Below, in pieces: positions 7,589 to 15,367 of a DNA stretch of 32,967 nt; within the stretch, counting starts at the first letter, position 1; each line of letters opens with the position of its first letter. The notes beneath the pieces were generated by a model. It was not told the DNA's origin, searched no databases, and was given only the letters and a program-made list of their open reading frames with translations. Origin of the DNA: Oscillospiraceae bacterium (lineage in GTDB: Bacteria; Bacillota; Clostridia; Oscillospirales; Oscillospiraceae); the NCBI GenBank assembly GCA_017411265.1, contig JAFRDL010000086.1:1-32967 (forward strand). Reading direction: 5' to 3'. A program made the translations under genes and the position numbers.

Positions 7589-8073
7589 AGAAGACCCGCC
7601 GTCTCACCGTCATGGCCATGCTCACCGCCGCGGCCATGATCCTCTCCTACGTGGAGTCCCTGCTGCCCTCGCCGGGGATCCCCGGGATAAAGCTGGGCCT
7701 TGCCAATATCGCGGTGATCTTTGCCCTGTACCGTCTGGGGTGGAAAGAGGCTGCAGCTGTCTCCCTGGTCCGGGTGGGCATGGTGAGCGTCCTGTTCGGC
7801 AGCGTGGGGGCTCTCTTTTACAGCGTGGCCGGGGCGGTGCTGAGTCTCGCGGTGATGACCCTCCTCCGGCGGCTGGATGTGTTTTCCGCGGTGGGGGTGA
7901 GCGTGGCCGGGGGCGTGGCCCACAACCTGGGCCAGATCCTCATGGCCATGGCGCTGCTGGAGACGGAGCGTCTCATCTGGTATCTTCCGGTGCTGGTCCT
8001 CTCCGGCCTGGGGGGCGGCATCCTGGTGGGCCTCTGCGGCGCGCTGCTGGTAAAGCGTATCCCGCCTGTATAA
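7585..8073 (+). CDS. Gx transporter family (heptaprenyl diphosphate synthase component I-like) membrane protein
   Basis: This 162-residue protein is very hydrophobic with about five helices. It belongs to the family annotated as Gx transporter or 'heptaprenyl diphosphate synthase component I' and resembles ECF S-components. Typical blocks are PGIPGIKLGLANIAVIFALYR (residues about 30-50) and the GVAHNLGQ motif near residue 112. It is translationally coupled to the NusG-II protein. Neighbouring Rnf and ApbE genes suggest a role in flavin or quinone-type cofactor handling, but that is inference. No Gly-to-substrate assignment can be made from sequence. Confidence 0.85.
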   Translation: MKKTRRLTVMAMLTAAAMILSYVESLLPSPGIPGIKLGLANIAVIFALYRLGWKEAAAVSLVRVGMVSVLFGSVGALFYSVAGAVLSLAVMTLLRRLDVFSAVGVSVAGGVAHNLGQILMAMALLETERLIWYLPVLVLSGLGGGILVGLCGALLVKRIPPV

Positions 8074-8074
8074 C

Positions 8075-8113
8075 GCCATACCCCCGAACGGATACTCCGT
8101 TCGGGGGTATGGC
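8075..8113. terminator. Long hairpin between convergent genes
   Basis: This is an 18-bp perfect stem (8075-8092 with 8096-8113, loop TAC) exactly between the converging Gx-transporter gene and apbE. It lacks a real U tract on either strand, so it may work as a bidirectional RNA 3'-end or RNA-stabilising hairpin and not as a canonical intrinsic terminator. Confidence 0.65.
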
Positions 8114-8136
8114 CATAATAAGTTAACATAAAATAT

Positions 8137-9177
8137 TTACGGTAAAATATATTTCTCAAATCCCGCAGAGAATCGGATCGTCCCGTCCGCCAGGATCCAG
8201 CAGGCTTCCACGCCGTCCATCCCGTCGATAAACCGCATGCCGTCCGGCTGATCCATCTTGAACACGGCCGTGGACAAGGCGTCGGCCAGGGCGGAATCGG
8301 CGCAGAGGATGGACACGGACAAAAACTCGTTCCGGGGGAAGAGGGTCTCCGGGGAGATGATATGATGGTACCGCTTCCCATCCGCCTCGAAATACCGCTG
8401 ATAAGAGCCGCTGGTGACCAGAGAGGCGTCGGCGAGGCCCACGCGCAGCACGTAGGCGCTCTCGCTCTCTCCCTCCGGATCCTGCACGCCTGCGATCCAG
8501 GCGGTCCCGTCGGCCTTGCTGCCGACGGTGCGCACGTTCCCGCCCACGCTGAGGGCGTAGCCGGTGTAGCCCGCCGCCTCCAGCGCCCGGGCGGCCCGCT
8601 CAGCGGCCCAGCCCTTGGCCACGGCTCCCAGATCCAGGGACAGCAGGGGGTCCGCGAGGGACACGGTGCCTGCTTCTTCGTCGATCACCACGTCGCCGAT
8701 CTCACAGTGGGCCGCGGCGGCCCGGAGCTCGTCCTCCGTCGGGATCCGGGCCGGGCCGCCGTTCAGCGCCTCCTCCCGGCACTCGTGCCACAGGGAGAGC
8801 ACCGCCCCCATGGCGATGTTGCACATGCCGCCGGTGAGCGCGTGGACCTCCTTGCCCCAGGCGAGGACCTCCCGCAGCTCGGCGGGGATCTCCACCGGGG
8901 CCTCTCCCGCGGCCAGGTTGACGGTGCAGACGTTGTTCACACCGCCGTACTCATGGTAGATGTCGCACAGCCGGTGATCGGTGTCGAAAACGTCCGCCGC
9001 CAGCGCGCAGGCGGCGTCGAACTCCTTCTCGCTGCCGTAGCCCGTGACGGTGGTGACGGTGTCGAAATAGGTATACCAGGTCCGGCTGTGCCGCGCCGGT
9101 GCGCTGCAGCCGGAGAGTGTTGTCAGCAGCGCCGCCGCCAGCAGAGCCGCGGCGAAGCGGCGGAGTCGATCGGTCAT
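8137..9177 (-). CDS. apbE: FAD:protein FMN transferase ApbE (lipoprotein)
   Basis: This 346-residue ApbE-family enzyme uses FAD and Mg2+ to attach FMN covalently to a threonine in target proteins, here most likely RnfG Thr160 and RnfD Thr157. A lipoprotein signal is present (hydrophobic stretch, then LLTTLSGC with the lipid Cys near residue 24), placing it outside the membrane where RnfG is modified. Family blocks are TYFDTVTTVTGYG, MGAVLSLW, LDLGAVAKGWAAE, ALSVGGNVRTVG and SGSYQRYFEADGKRYHHIISP. Start ATG 9177 has a perfect AAGGAGGT site. A longer frame to 9300 runs through the promoter region and is rejected. It converges on the rnf operon. Confidence 0.95.
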   Translation of the reverse strand: MTDRLRRFAAALLAAALLTTLSGCSAPARHSRTWYTYFDTVTTVTGYGSEKEFDAACALAADVFDTDHRLCDIYHEYGGVNNVCTVNLAAGEAPVEIPAELREVLAWGKEVHALTGGMCNIAMGAVLSLWHECREEALNGGPARIPTEDELRAAAAHCEIGDVVIDEEAGTVSLADPLLSLDLGAVAKGWAAERAARALEAAGYTGYALSVGGNVRTVGSKADGTAWIAGVQDPEGESESAYVLRVGLADASLVTSGSYQRYFEADGKRYHHIISPETLFPRNEFLSVSILCADSALADALSTAVFKMDQPDGMRFIDGMDGVEACWILADGTIRFSAGFEKYILP

Positions 9178-9204
9178 CCCGGACCTCCTTCGTTTGCTGT
9201 CATC

Positions 9205-9233
9205 AGCATACAACGAAAGGAAGGAAAAAGAAA
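9205..9233 (-). promoter_or_regulatory. Candidate apbE promoter
   Basis: On the minus strand TTTCTT (9228-9233) and TATGCT (9205-9210) are 17 nt apart, just upstream of the apbE ribosome-binding site. The -35 is poor and the call is tentative. Confidence 0.35.
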
Positions 9234-9259
9234 GAGGGGAAAATCCGCACAAAAACGGG

Positions 9260-9288
9260 TTGCAAAATACGCGGAAAATCTGTATAAT
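9260..9288 (+). promoter_or_regulatory. Promoter of the enoate-reductase-like gene
   Basis: TTGCAA (9260-9265), a 17-nt spacer and a perfect TATAAT (9283-9288) lie 65 nt before the ATG. An AAAGGAGG site at 9335-9342 decides the start. Confidence 0.85.
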
Positions 9289-9353
9289 ATTACCCGGCAA
9301 AAACGGCGTTCACATACATATGGATGCAGACAACAAAGGAGGAAATCATTTTT

Positions 9354-11426
9354 ATGAACGAAAAGTACAGCCCTCTGTTCACCCCCTGGAAGATCGGCAA
9401 TGTGGAGATCAAAAACCGCATCGTGCAGGTCTCCATGGGCGGCACGTCTTTGTTCGGCTGGCTGGAGCCCTGCCATTTTGACAAGGAAGCGGCCTACCAC
9501 ATCCTCAACCGGGCCCAGAACAACGTGGGACTGGTGCTCCCCGGCATGCAGTGCGTCCGGGACACCATGGGCATCCCCGGCCGTCACTGGCTCTATCAGA
9601 ACAAGCAGATGTTCAAGGAACTGGCGGCGTGGATGCCGGAATTCCACAAGACCGGCGCCAAGCTGTTCATCCAGCTGGCGGCGGGCTTCGGCCGCAGCAT
9701 GGCCATCAACCAGATGATGGTGGACCTGCTGAAGAACAAGACCCTGGGCAAGCTGGCCAAGGGCGTGGTGGACGTGGAATACGCCTGCGCCTCCGCCTCC
9801 GAGACGCCCAACCGCTGGTACCCGGAGCTGAAATCCCGTCCTCTCACCATCGAGGAGATCCACGAGATGGTGGAGGCCTTCGGCAAGACCGCCAAGATGT
9901 GCATGGACGCGGGCGTGGACGGCGTGGAGATCCACGCGGTGCACGAGGGCTATCTGCTGGACCAGTTCACCATCGCCAACATGAACTACCGGACGGACGA
10001 GTACGGCGGCTCCTTCGAGAACCGCTACCGTTTCCCGGTGGAGATCGTCCAGGAGATCAAGAAGCAGTGCGGCCAGGACTTCCCCGTGTCCCTGCGGTAC
10101 TCCGTGGTCTCCAAGACCAAGGGCTTCGGCGAGGGCGCCGTCCCCGGCGAGGAATTCGTGGAATTCGGCCGGGATATGGAGGAGTCCGAGCGGGCCATCA
10201 AGTACCTGGAGGAAGCCGGGTACGACATGTTCAACTGCGACAACGGCACCTATGACGCCTGGTACTGGGCCCATCCGCCGGTATACATGCCCCCCAACTG
10301 CAACCTGGAGGACGTGGAGCACATCAAGAAGTTCACCACCAAGCCCGTGGTGTGCGCCGGCAAGATGGATCCCGTCACCGCCGCGCAGGAGATCGCCGCC
10401 GGCCGTCTGGACGGCATGGGCACCGGCCGTCAGAACCTGGTGGATCCCGAGTGGATCAACAAGATCCTGGAGGGCCGGGAGGACGAGATCAAGCCCTGCA
10501 TCAACTGCCACAACGCCTGCTTCAACTTCAACCGCTCCAAGGGCATGCCCAACCTGCAGCCCATGGACGACGCTCTGCACCTGGCCCGCTGCGCCCTGAC
10601 CCCGCCCACCATGCAGCACAACAAGTACAAGCTCATCCCCACCAAGCACCCCAAGAAGGTCGCCATCATCGGCGGCGGCGTGGGCGGCATGGAATGCGCC
10701 CTGGTGCTGAAGAAGCGGGGCCACACCCCGGTGATCTTCGAGAAGTCCGACCGGCTGGGCGGCCTGTACAACACCGCCGCGGCCATGTCCTTCAAGGAGG
10801 CGGACAAGAAGCTCCTGGCCTGGTACGAGCGGGAACTGAAGGAGCATGACATCGAGATCCGCTTCAACATGGAGATCAACGCCCCCAACACCCTGCGCCG
10901 GGAATTCGACGAGATCATCGTCTGCACGGGCTCCATGCCCAAGACCCTGCCGGTGCCCGGCTTCGGCAAGACCATCACCTTTACGGAGCTGCTGGACAGC
11001 GGCAAGGACCCCGGCGACAAGATCGTGTTCTTCGGCGGCGGCCAGTCCGCCTGCGAGGCGGCCTACGAGCTGGTGCTCCAGGGCAAGCATCCCATGATCG
11101 TGGAGTACGCCAACGACCTGATCGTCACGCCGGGCACCTGCCTGGCCAACGCCTCCTTCCTGCGGGAGATGCTGGCCTTCAAGAAGGTCCCCGTGTATCT
11201 GGAGCACACCATCACCGAGATCGGCGACGGCTACGTCATGGTGAAGCCCCGGAACGGCGGCGAGCCCTTCAAGCTGGAGTGCGACAACGTGGTCAACGGC
11301 ATCGGCTTCCTGCCCGCCCCCATCGCGCCGGACGACAAGAAGGTCCACCGCGTGGGCACCGCGGCCAAGTGGGGCAACCTGCGGGACGTGGTCTGGGGCG
11401 CCTGGGACGTCTGCATGAAGATCTGA
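9354..11426 (+). CDS. Old-yellow-enzyme type FMN/FAD/4Fe-4S oxidoreductase (2-enoate reductase/BaiCD-like)
   Basis: This 690-residue three-part flavoenzyme has an N-terminal TIM barrel of the old yellow enzyme family (residues about 1-370) with the catalytic block HAVHEGYLLDQF near 195 and TDEYGGSFENRYRFP. A 4Fe-4S site follows (Cys382, Cys385, Cys389, and probably Cys413). The C-terminal FAD/NAD(P)H domains carry Rossmann motifs IIGGGVGGMECA (near 440) and FFGGGQSACEAA (near 556). Relatives reduce activated C=C bonds: 2-enoate and cinnamate reductases, BaiCD/BaiH of bile-acid dehydroxylation, and 2,4-dienoyl-CoA reductase. The substrate cannot be told from sequence. It has its own promoter and terminator, so it is a single-gene unit. 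An upstream in-frame ATG at 9324 lacks a ribosome-binding site. Confidence 0.9.
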   Translation: MNEKYSPLFTPWKIGNVEIKNRIVQVSMGGTSLFGWLEPCHFDKEAAYHILNRAQNNVGLVLPGMQCVRDTMGIPGRHWLYQNKQMFKELAAWMPEFHKTGAKLFIQLAAGFGRSMAINQMMVDLLKNKTLGKLAKGVVDVEYACASASETPNRWYPELKSRPLTIEEIHEMVEAFGKTAKMCMDAGVDGVEIHAVHEGYLLDQFTIANMNYRTDEYGGSFENRYRFPVEIVQEIKKQCGQDFPVSLRYSVVSKTKGFGEGAVPGEEFVEFGRDMEESERAIKYLEEAGYDMFNCDNGTYDAWYWAHPPVYMPPNCNLEDVEHIKKFTTKPVVCAGKMDPVTAAQEIAAGRLDGMGTGRQNLVDPEWINKILEGREDEIKPCINCHNACFNFNRSKGMPNLQPMDDALHLARCALTPPTMQHNKYKLIPTKHPKKVAIIGGGVGGMECALVLKKRGHTPVIFEKSDRLGGLYNTAAAMSFKEADKKLLAWYERELKEHDIEIRFNMEINAPNTLRREFDEIIVCTGSMPKTLPVPGFGKTITFTELLDSGKDPGDKIVFFGGGQSACEAAYELVLQGKHPMIVEYANDLIVTPGTCLANASFLREMLAFKKVPVYLEHTITEIGDGYVMVKPRNGGEPFKLECDNVVNGIGFLPAPIAPDDKKVHRVGTAAKWGNLRDVVWGAWDVCMKI

Positions 11427-11445
11427 TCCATATCCTTCAGGCAAA

Positions 11446-11511
11446 GAGGCCGTCCGCTTTTCGGCGGACGGCCTCAAGCTGTCGGCAGCCGGCCGACAGC
11501 TTGCGCTTTTT
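11446..11511 (+). terminator. Double terminator after the reductase gene
   Basis: Two tandem perfect hairpins are present: 11446-11457 with 11464-11475 (12 bp), and 11476-11486 with 11492-11502 (11 bp). The second is followed by GCGCTTTTT. The next promoter's -35 overlaps the end of the second stem. Confidence 0.85.
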
Positions 11512-11529
11512 CCCGATTTCCGGTACAAT
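11501..11529 (+). promoter_or_regulatory. Promoter of the arsR-family operon
   Basis: TTGCGC (11501-11506) and TACAAT (11524-11529) are spaced by 17 nt. The -35 overlaps the last bases of the upstream terminator stem and its U tract lies in the spacer. The short leader of about 20 nt leaves little room for an operator other than over the promoter itself. Confidence 0.65.
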
Positions 11530-11556
11530 GGAGAAAACTGCCGGGAGGTCCCGCCC

Positions 11557-11943
11557 ATGTCCGACAACGTCATCCACGCCCCCCACGACCACGGCGGTCG
11601 GGGGGAGGAGATCATCCGCTCCATGCCCGGTGCCCCGGAAATCGAGCGGATCGCCCAGGTCCTGCGCCATCTGGCCGACCCCAGCCGGCTGCGGATCTTC
11701 TGGCTGCTGTGCCACTGCGAGGAGTGCGTCATCAACATCGCCGCCCTCACGGAGATGAGCAGCCCCGCCGTCTCCCACCATCTCCGCCTGCTGAAGGACA
11801 GCGGCCTCCTGGTGTCCCGCCGGGAGGGGAAGGAGATGTACTATCGTGCCGCGGACACGGAAATCGTGGACGCGCTGCACCGCACCTTTGAGGAGGTCGC
11901 CCGGATCTCCTGTCCCACGGAGCATGTCCATGGGGATCACTGA
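11557..11943 (+). CDS. ArsR/SmtB-family metal-responsive repressor
   Basis: This 128-residue winged-helix regulator has the recognition region INIAALTEMSSPAVSHHLRLLKDSGLLVSRREGKEMYYRAAD cut across residues about 55-98, typical of ArsR/SmtB repressors. Possible metal ligands are plentiful: His in an N-terminal HAPHDHGG, a CHCEEC cluster just before the DNA-binding helices, and a Cys/His-rich C-terminal tail CPTEHVHGDH. This resembles zinc-, nickel- or cadmium-sensing members more than arsenic sensors. The ribosome-binding site GGGAGGT precedes ATG 11557. No metal transporter is adjacent. The gene overlaps the downstream alkD-like gene, so it may be autoregulated with it. The cognate metal is unknown. 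Confidence 0.88.
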   Translation: MSDNVIHAPHDHGGRGEEIIRSMPGAPEIERIAQVLRHLADPSRLRIFWLLCHCEECVINIAALTEMSSPAVSHHLRLLKDSGLLVSRREGKEMYYRAADTEIVDALHRTFEEVARISCPTEHVHGDH

Positions 11944-12631
11944 GGAGATCCGCGCCCGGCTCGTGGAGCTGGGGGACGGGGAGTACCGGACCTTTCAGAT
12001 CAAGCTGACCCCCGGCGTGGCGCCGGAGCGGGTGCTGGGCGTGCGCGTCCCGGCGCTGCGGAAGCTGGCAATGGAGCTGGCCGGGCGGGAGGAGATCGAA
12101 GGCTTTTTCGCATCGTTGCCCCACGCTTACTATGACGAGGACAACCTCCACGCCCTGCTCCTGTCGGAGGAGCGGGATTATGACGCCGCCGTGGCGGGGC
12201 TGGACGCCTTTCTGCCCTATGTGGACAACTGGGCCACCTGCGATATCCTGCGCCCCGCGGCCTTTCGGAAAAACCGTCCCCGCCTCCGGGAGGACGCCCG
12301 CCGCTGGATGGCGTCGGACCGTCCCTTTACCGTCCGCTTCGGCATGGGGATGCTCATGACCCATTTTCTGGATCAGGACTTCCGGCCCGAGTATCCGGAA
12401 TGGGTTGCGGATATTAACAATAATAATTATTATGTAAACATGATGGCCGCCTGGTATTTTGCTACGGCCCTGGCCAAGCAGTACGATGCGGTGATCCCCT
12501 TTTTGGAGGGAAAGCGCCTGGATCCCTGGGTCCGCAGCCGGGCCATCCAGAAGGCGGTGGAGAGCTTTCGGGTGACGGAGGAGCACAAGGCGTATCTCCG
12601 CACGCTCCGCCGGGGATCCGAAAAAACGTAA
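11930..12631 (+). CDS. AlkD-like DNA alkylation repair protein
   Basis: This 233-residue all-helical protein belongs to the AlkC/AlkD (HEAT-like repeat) DNA glycosylase family, which excises N3- and N7-alkylated purines. Recognisable parts are TFQIKLTPGV, GVRVPALRKLA, a DNWATCDIL block (the family's W-x-x-x-D position), YYVNMMAAWYFA and AIQKAVESFR. The start ATG 11930 has GGAG seven bases upstream. ATG 11924 is an alternative two codons earlier. It overlaps the end of the ArsR gene by 14 nt in another frame, implying cotranscription. A small local A+T-rich patch at 12411-12435 encodes an NNNNYY run that seems to be part of the family motif and not an error. Confidence 0.85.
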   Translation: MGITEEIRARLVELGDGEYRTFQIKLTPGVAPERVLGVRVPALRKLAMELAGREEIEGFFASLPHAYYDEDNLHALLLSEERDYDAAVAGLDAFLPYVDNWATCDILRPAAFRKNRPRLREDARRWMASDRPFTVRFGMGMLMTHFLDQDFRPEYPEWVADINNNNYYVNMMAAWYFATALAKQYDAVIPFLEGKRLDPWVRSRAIQKAVESFRVTEEHKAYLRTLRRGSEKT

Positions 12632-12657
12632 ATGGACGAAAGAGAGAGGTGCGGAAC

Positions 12658-14352
12658 ATGGCCTCGACGCGAGATCGGCCCGTCGACGAGATACTGATCG
12701 TCGGACATCTGAATCCGGACACCGATTCCATCTGCTCCGCCATAGCTTACGCGGAGCTCAAGGAGAAAATCGATCCTGCCAACCGGTATACGCCCTGCCG
12801 GGCGGGGAACGTGGGGGAGGAGACGGCCTGGGTGCTCAGGCGCTACGGGCTGGAGCCGCCCCGGCTGCTGGAGGACGCGGCGCCTACGGTCCGGGACGTG
12901 GAGATCCGCCGGGTGGCCGGCATCCGCCGGGACATCCCGGTGAAGGAAGCCTGGGAGATCATGCGGGACGGGGACATTTCCACCCTGCCCATCGTGGACC
13001 GGAGCGGCCGGCTGGAGGGGATCATCACCCTGAAGGATCTGGCGGTGGCCCAGATGGACAGTCTGGACGCCCACGCCCTGGCCAGGGCCAACACCCCTTT
13101 CCGGAGCATTGCCCGGGTTCTGAACGGAGCCGTGGTCCTGGGGGACGAGAACGCGGTCATGTCCCAGGGCTACATCCTGGTGGGAGCCGGGGATGTGGAG
13201 GCCATCCGGGAGGCAGTGCATCCCGGGGACCTGGTGCTGGTTGCCAACCGCGTGACCGCTCAGCGCGCGGCGCGGGAGAGCGGCGCCGGCTGCGTGGTGC
13301 TCTGCCTTTCCGCCGCGCTGACCCCGGAGCTGGAAGCCCTGGCAAAGGATCGCCGCTGCGTGGTGATCTCCACGCCCTTTGATACATACAAGGCCGCCTA
13401 TTTTCTCAACCAGAGCGTGCCGGTGCACCATTATATGATGAAAAAGGGACTCCAGACCTTCACTCTCTCCACGCCCCTGGAGGACGCGGCGCGGATCATG
13501 GGCGCCGTCCGTCACGAGTATTTCCCCGTGCTGGACGACAAGGGGCGGTACTACGGCGTCATCTCCCGCCGGAATCTGATCAACCGCCGCCGGAAGCAGC
13601 TGATCCTGGTGGACCACAACGAGAAGTCCCAGTGCGTTCCCGGCTGGGAGCAGGCGGATATCCGGGAGATCGTGGATCATCACCGGATCGGCGGGCTTCA
13701 GACCATCACGCCCATCTTTTTCCGCAACCAGCCTGTGGGCAGCACCGCCGCCATCGTCGCGGCCATGTTCCGGGAAAACGGAGCGGCGCCCTCCCCGGCG
13801 GCGGCGGGGGCTCTGTGCTGTGCCATCCTGTCGGATACGCTGCTGTTCCGGTCTCCCACCTGCACCCAGGCGGACCGGGAGGCCGCCCAATGGCTGGCGG
13901 AGCAGGCCGGAGAGGACCTGGAGGGCCTGGGCGAGGCCATGTTTGAGGCGGGGGAGGACCTGACACACAAGACCCCGGAGCAGCTCCTGAAGCGAGACTA
14001 CAAGATCTTCGCGGCCGACGAGGTGAAGTTTGGCGTCAGCCAGTCCAATTTCCTCAGCGTCAAGGCCCGGAAAAAGGCCACCGCCATGGTCCGGGACGCG
14101 ATGGACGCGCTGCGCCGGACGGACGATCTGGCGTATGTATACTATCTCCTCACGGACATCACCAGCGAGACCAGCTACGTCCTGTGCGCCGGGGAGGGGG
14201 CGGAGCCCCTGATCCGGCAGGCCTTCGGCGTGCCGGACGAGGAGGGCGTCCTCCGGCTGCCCGGGGTGGTGTCCCGGAAAAAGCAGTTCATCCCGGCCAT
14301 GCTGGAGACGCTGCACCGAAAGAGCGAGGAGGATAAACAACGGAAACAATAA
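12658..14352 (+). CDS. Manganese-dependent inorganic pyrophosphatase with CBS and DRTGG domains
   Basis: This 564-residue family II (DHH) inorganic diphosphatase hydrolyses pyrophosphate and drives biosynthetic reactions. The N-terminal metal motif is GHLNPDTDS (His17, Asp21, Asp23). A regulatory insert holds a first CBS unit (about 75-135), a DRTGG-like region (about 150-255) and a second CBS unit (about 255-310). The catalytic DHN (319-321) and DHH (340-342) motifs follow, then the DHHA2 domain to the end with the SRKKQ active-site motif near residue 540. CBS units in this family bind adenine nucleotides and tune activity. ATG 12658 follows GAGAGAGGT. A GTG at 12649 is less likely. It probably ends the arsR-alkD operon, and a strong shared terminator follows. 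Confidence 0.92.
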   Translation: MASTRDRPVDEILIVGHLNPDTDSICSAIAYAELKEKIDPANRYTPCRAGNVGEETAWVLRRYGLEPPRLLEDAAPTVRDVEIRRVAGIRRDIPVKEAWEIMRDGDISTLPIVDRSGRLEGIITLKDLAVAQMDSLDAHALARANTPFRSIARVLNGAVVLGDENAVMSQGYILVGAGDVEAIREAVHPGDLVLVANRVTAQRAARESGAGCVVLCLSAALTPELEALAKDRRCVVISTPFDTYKAAYFLNQSVPVHHYMMKKGLQTFTLSTPLEDAARIMGAVRHEYFPVLDDKGRYYGVISRRNLINRRRKQLILVDHNEKSQCVPGWEQADIREIVDHHRIGGLQTITPIFFRNQPVGSTAAIVAAMFRENGAAPSPAAAGALCCAILSDTLLFRSPTCTQADREAAQWLAEQAGEDLEGLGEAMFEAGEDLTHKTPEQLLKRDYKIFAADEVKFGVSQSNFLSVKARKKATAMVRDAMDALRRTDDLAYVYYLLTDITSETSYVLCAGEGAEPLIRQAFGVPDEEGVLRLPGVVSRKKQFIPAMLETLHRKSEEDKQRKQ

Positions 14353-14354
14353 AA

Positions 14355-14381
14355 AACGGGCTCCCCGGCGGGGAGCCCGTT
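14355..14381. terminator. Bidirectional terminator between pyrophosphatase and gluQ
   Basis: This is a 12-bp perfect stem (14355-14366 with 14370-14381, loop GGC). On the minus strand it is followed by a run of T from the AAAAAA at 14351-14356, making it a strong terminator for gluQ. On the plus strand the tail is only TTGTC. Confidence 0.85.
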
Positions 14382-14382
14382 G

Positions 14383-15303
14383 TCATGATCCGAACGGATC
14401 CAGCGTGATATCCTCTTGGGGGATCCTGTCCCAGGCGAAGAGGGGAAGCAGCTCCCGGAGGGAAGCGCTCTCCCGCCGTTCCAGCAGCCCGGCGGCGTGG
14501 GCCAGGAGCCCCAGCAGCTCCTCGGCCGTATACCGCTGCCGCAGCACCCCCAGATCCAGATCCCGGTCCCGCTTGGACAGCCGCCGGCCGTCCGGGGCGG
14601 TGAGCAGAGGGACGTGGAAATAGTCCGGCGTCTCTGCCCCCAGCAGCCGGTAGAGGTAGATCTGTCTCGGTGTGGAGGACAGGAGATCCCGGCCCCGCAC
14701 CACCTCCGTGACCCCGGCGGCGATGTCGTCCGCCGTTACTGCCAGCTGGTAGGCAAACACCCCGTCTGCCCGGCGGAGAATGAAATCCCCGCACTCCCTG
14801 GCCAGGTTTTCCTCATAATGTCCGTAATGTCCGTCGGTAAAGGCGATCACTTCGTCCGGGACCCGGAGCCGCCAGAGCGGGGGACGGAGGGCCAGCCGCG
14901 CCGCCCGCTCCTCCGCCGTAAGTTCCCGGCAGGTGCCGGGGTAGATGGGATGCCCGTCGGAGGCGTGGGGGGCGTTGGGCGCGTTTTTCAGATCGCCCCT
15001 TGTGCACCAGCAGGGAAACACCGTTCCGGTCTCTCCCAGGCGGGCGAGGATCTCCTCGTAGTATTCACTCCGGCTGCTCTGGCAGGGCTGCTCATGGTCC
15101 CAGTCCAGTCCCAGCCACCGGAGGTCGTCCCGAAGGACGTCGGCGTTCTCCTTCGGACAGCGGAGCGTGTCCAGATCCTCGATCCGGAGCAGCATCTCCC
15201 CGCCCCGGCTCCGGGCCGACAGCCAGGCCATCATGGCGGAAAACACATTGCCCAGATGCATCCGCCCGCTGGGAGTGGGGGCGAACCGGCCGAGACAGCC
15301 CAT
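14383..15303 (-). CDS. gluQ: Glutamyl-Q tRNA(Asp) synthetase
   Basis: This 306-residue truncated class I glutamyl-tRNA synthetase lacks the anticodon-binding half. It activates glutamate and transfers it to queuosine at position 34 of tRNA(Asp). The HIGH-type motif is in APTPSGRMHLGN (about 8-19) and the KMSKS-type motif is GRRLSKRDRD (near 240). A zinc site is suggested by CWCTR with a later YPGTCR. The length matches GluQ and is well short of full GltX. ATG 15303 is preceded by GAGGAGGAT. The open frame upstream of it runs into the divergent pseudouridine synthase gene and is a shadow. A discriminating GltX is still possible, but the length argues against it. Confidence 0.9.
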   Translation of the reverse strand: MGCLGRFAPTPSGRMHLGNVFSAMMAWLSARSRGGEMLLRIEDLDTLRCPKENADVLRDDLRWLGLDWDHEQPCQSSRSEYYEEILARLGETGTVFPCWCTRGDLKNAPNAPHASDGHPIYPGTCRELTAEERAARLALRPPLWRLRVPDEVIAFTDGHYGHYEENLARECGDFILRRADGVFAYQLAVTADDIAAGVTEVVRGRDLLSSTPRQIYLYRLLGAETPDYFHVPLLTAPDGRRLSKRDRDLDLGVLRQRYTAEELLGLLAHAAGLLERRESASLRELLPLFAWDRIPQEDITLDPFGS

Positions 15304-15367
15304 GGCGATCCTCCTCTCGATCGTTCTTTTGTCAGTGTACCACAGATCCGGAAGAAAGGAAATGAAA

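Noticed and set aside
8075..8113. Inverted repeat as an attachment or operator site
   Set aside because: Its position exactly between two convergent stop codons fits a shared transcript-end hairpin better.
9174..11750. An 858-codon open frame on the minus strand
   Set aside because: It is antisense to the enoate-reductase-like gene and runs across promoters and terminators on the other strand. It has no family motifs.
12411..12435. A+T-rich patch inside the alkD-like gene as an insertion or frameshift scar
   Set aside because: The reading frame is intact across it, and the encoded residues lead into the conserved YYVNMMAAW block.
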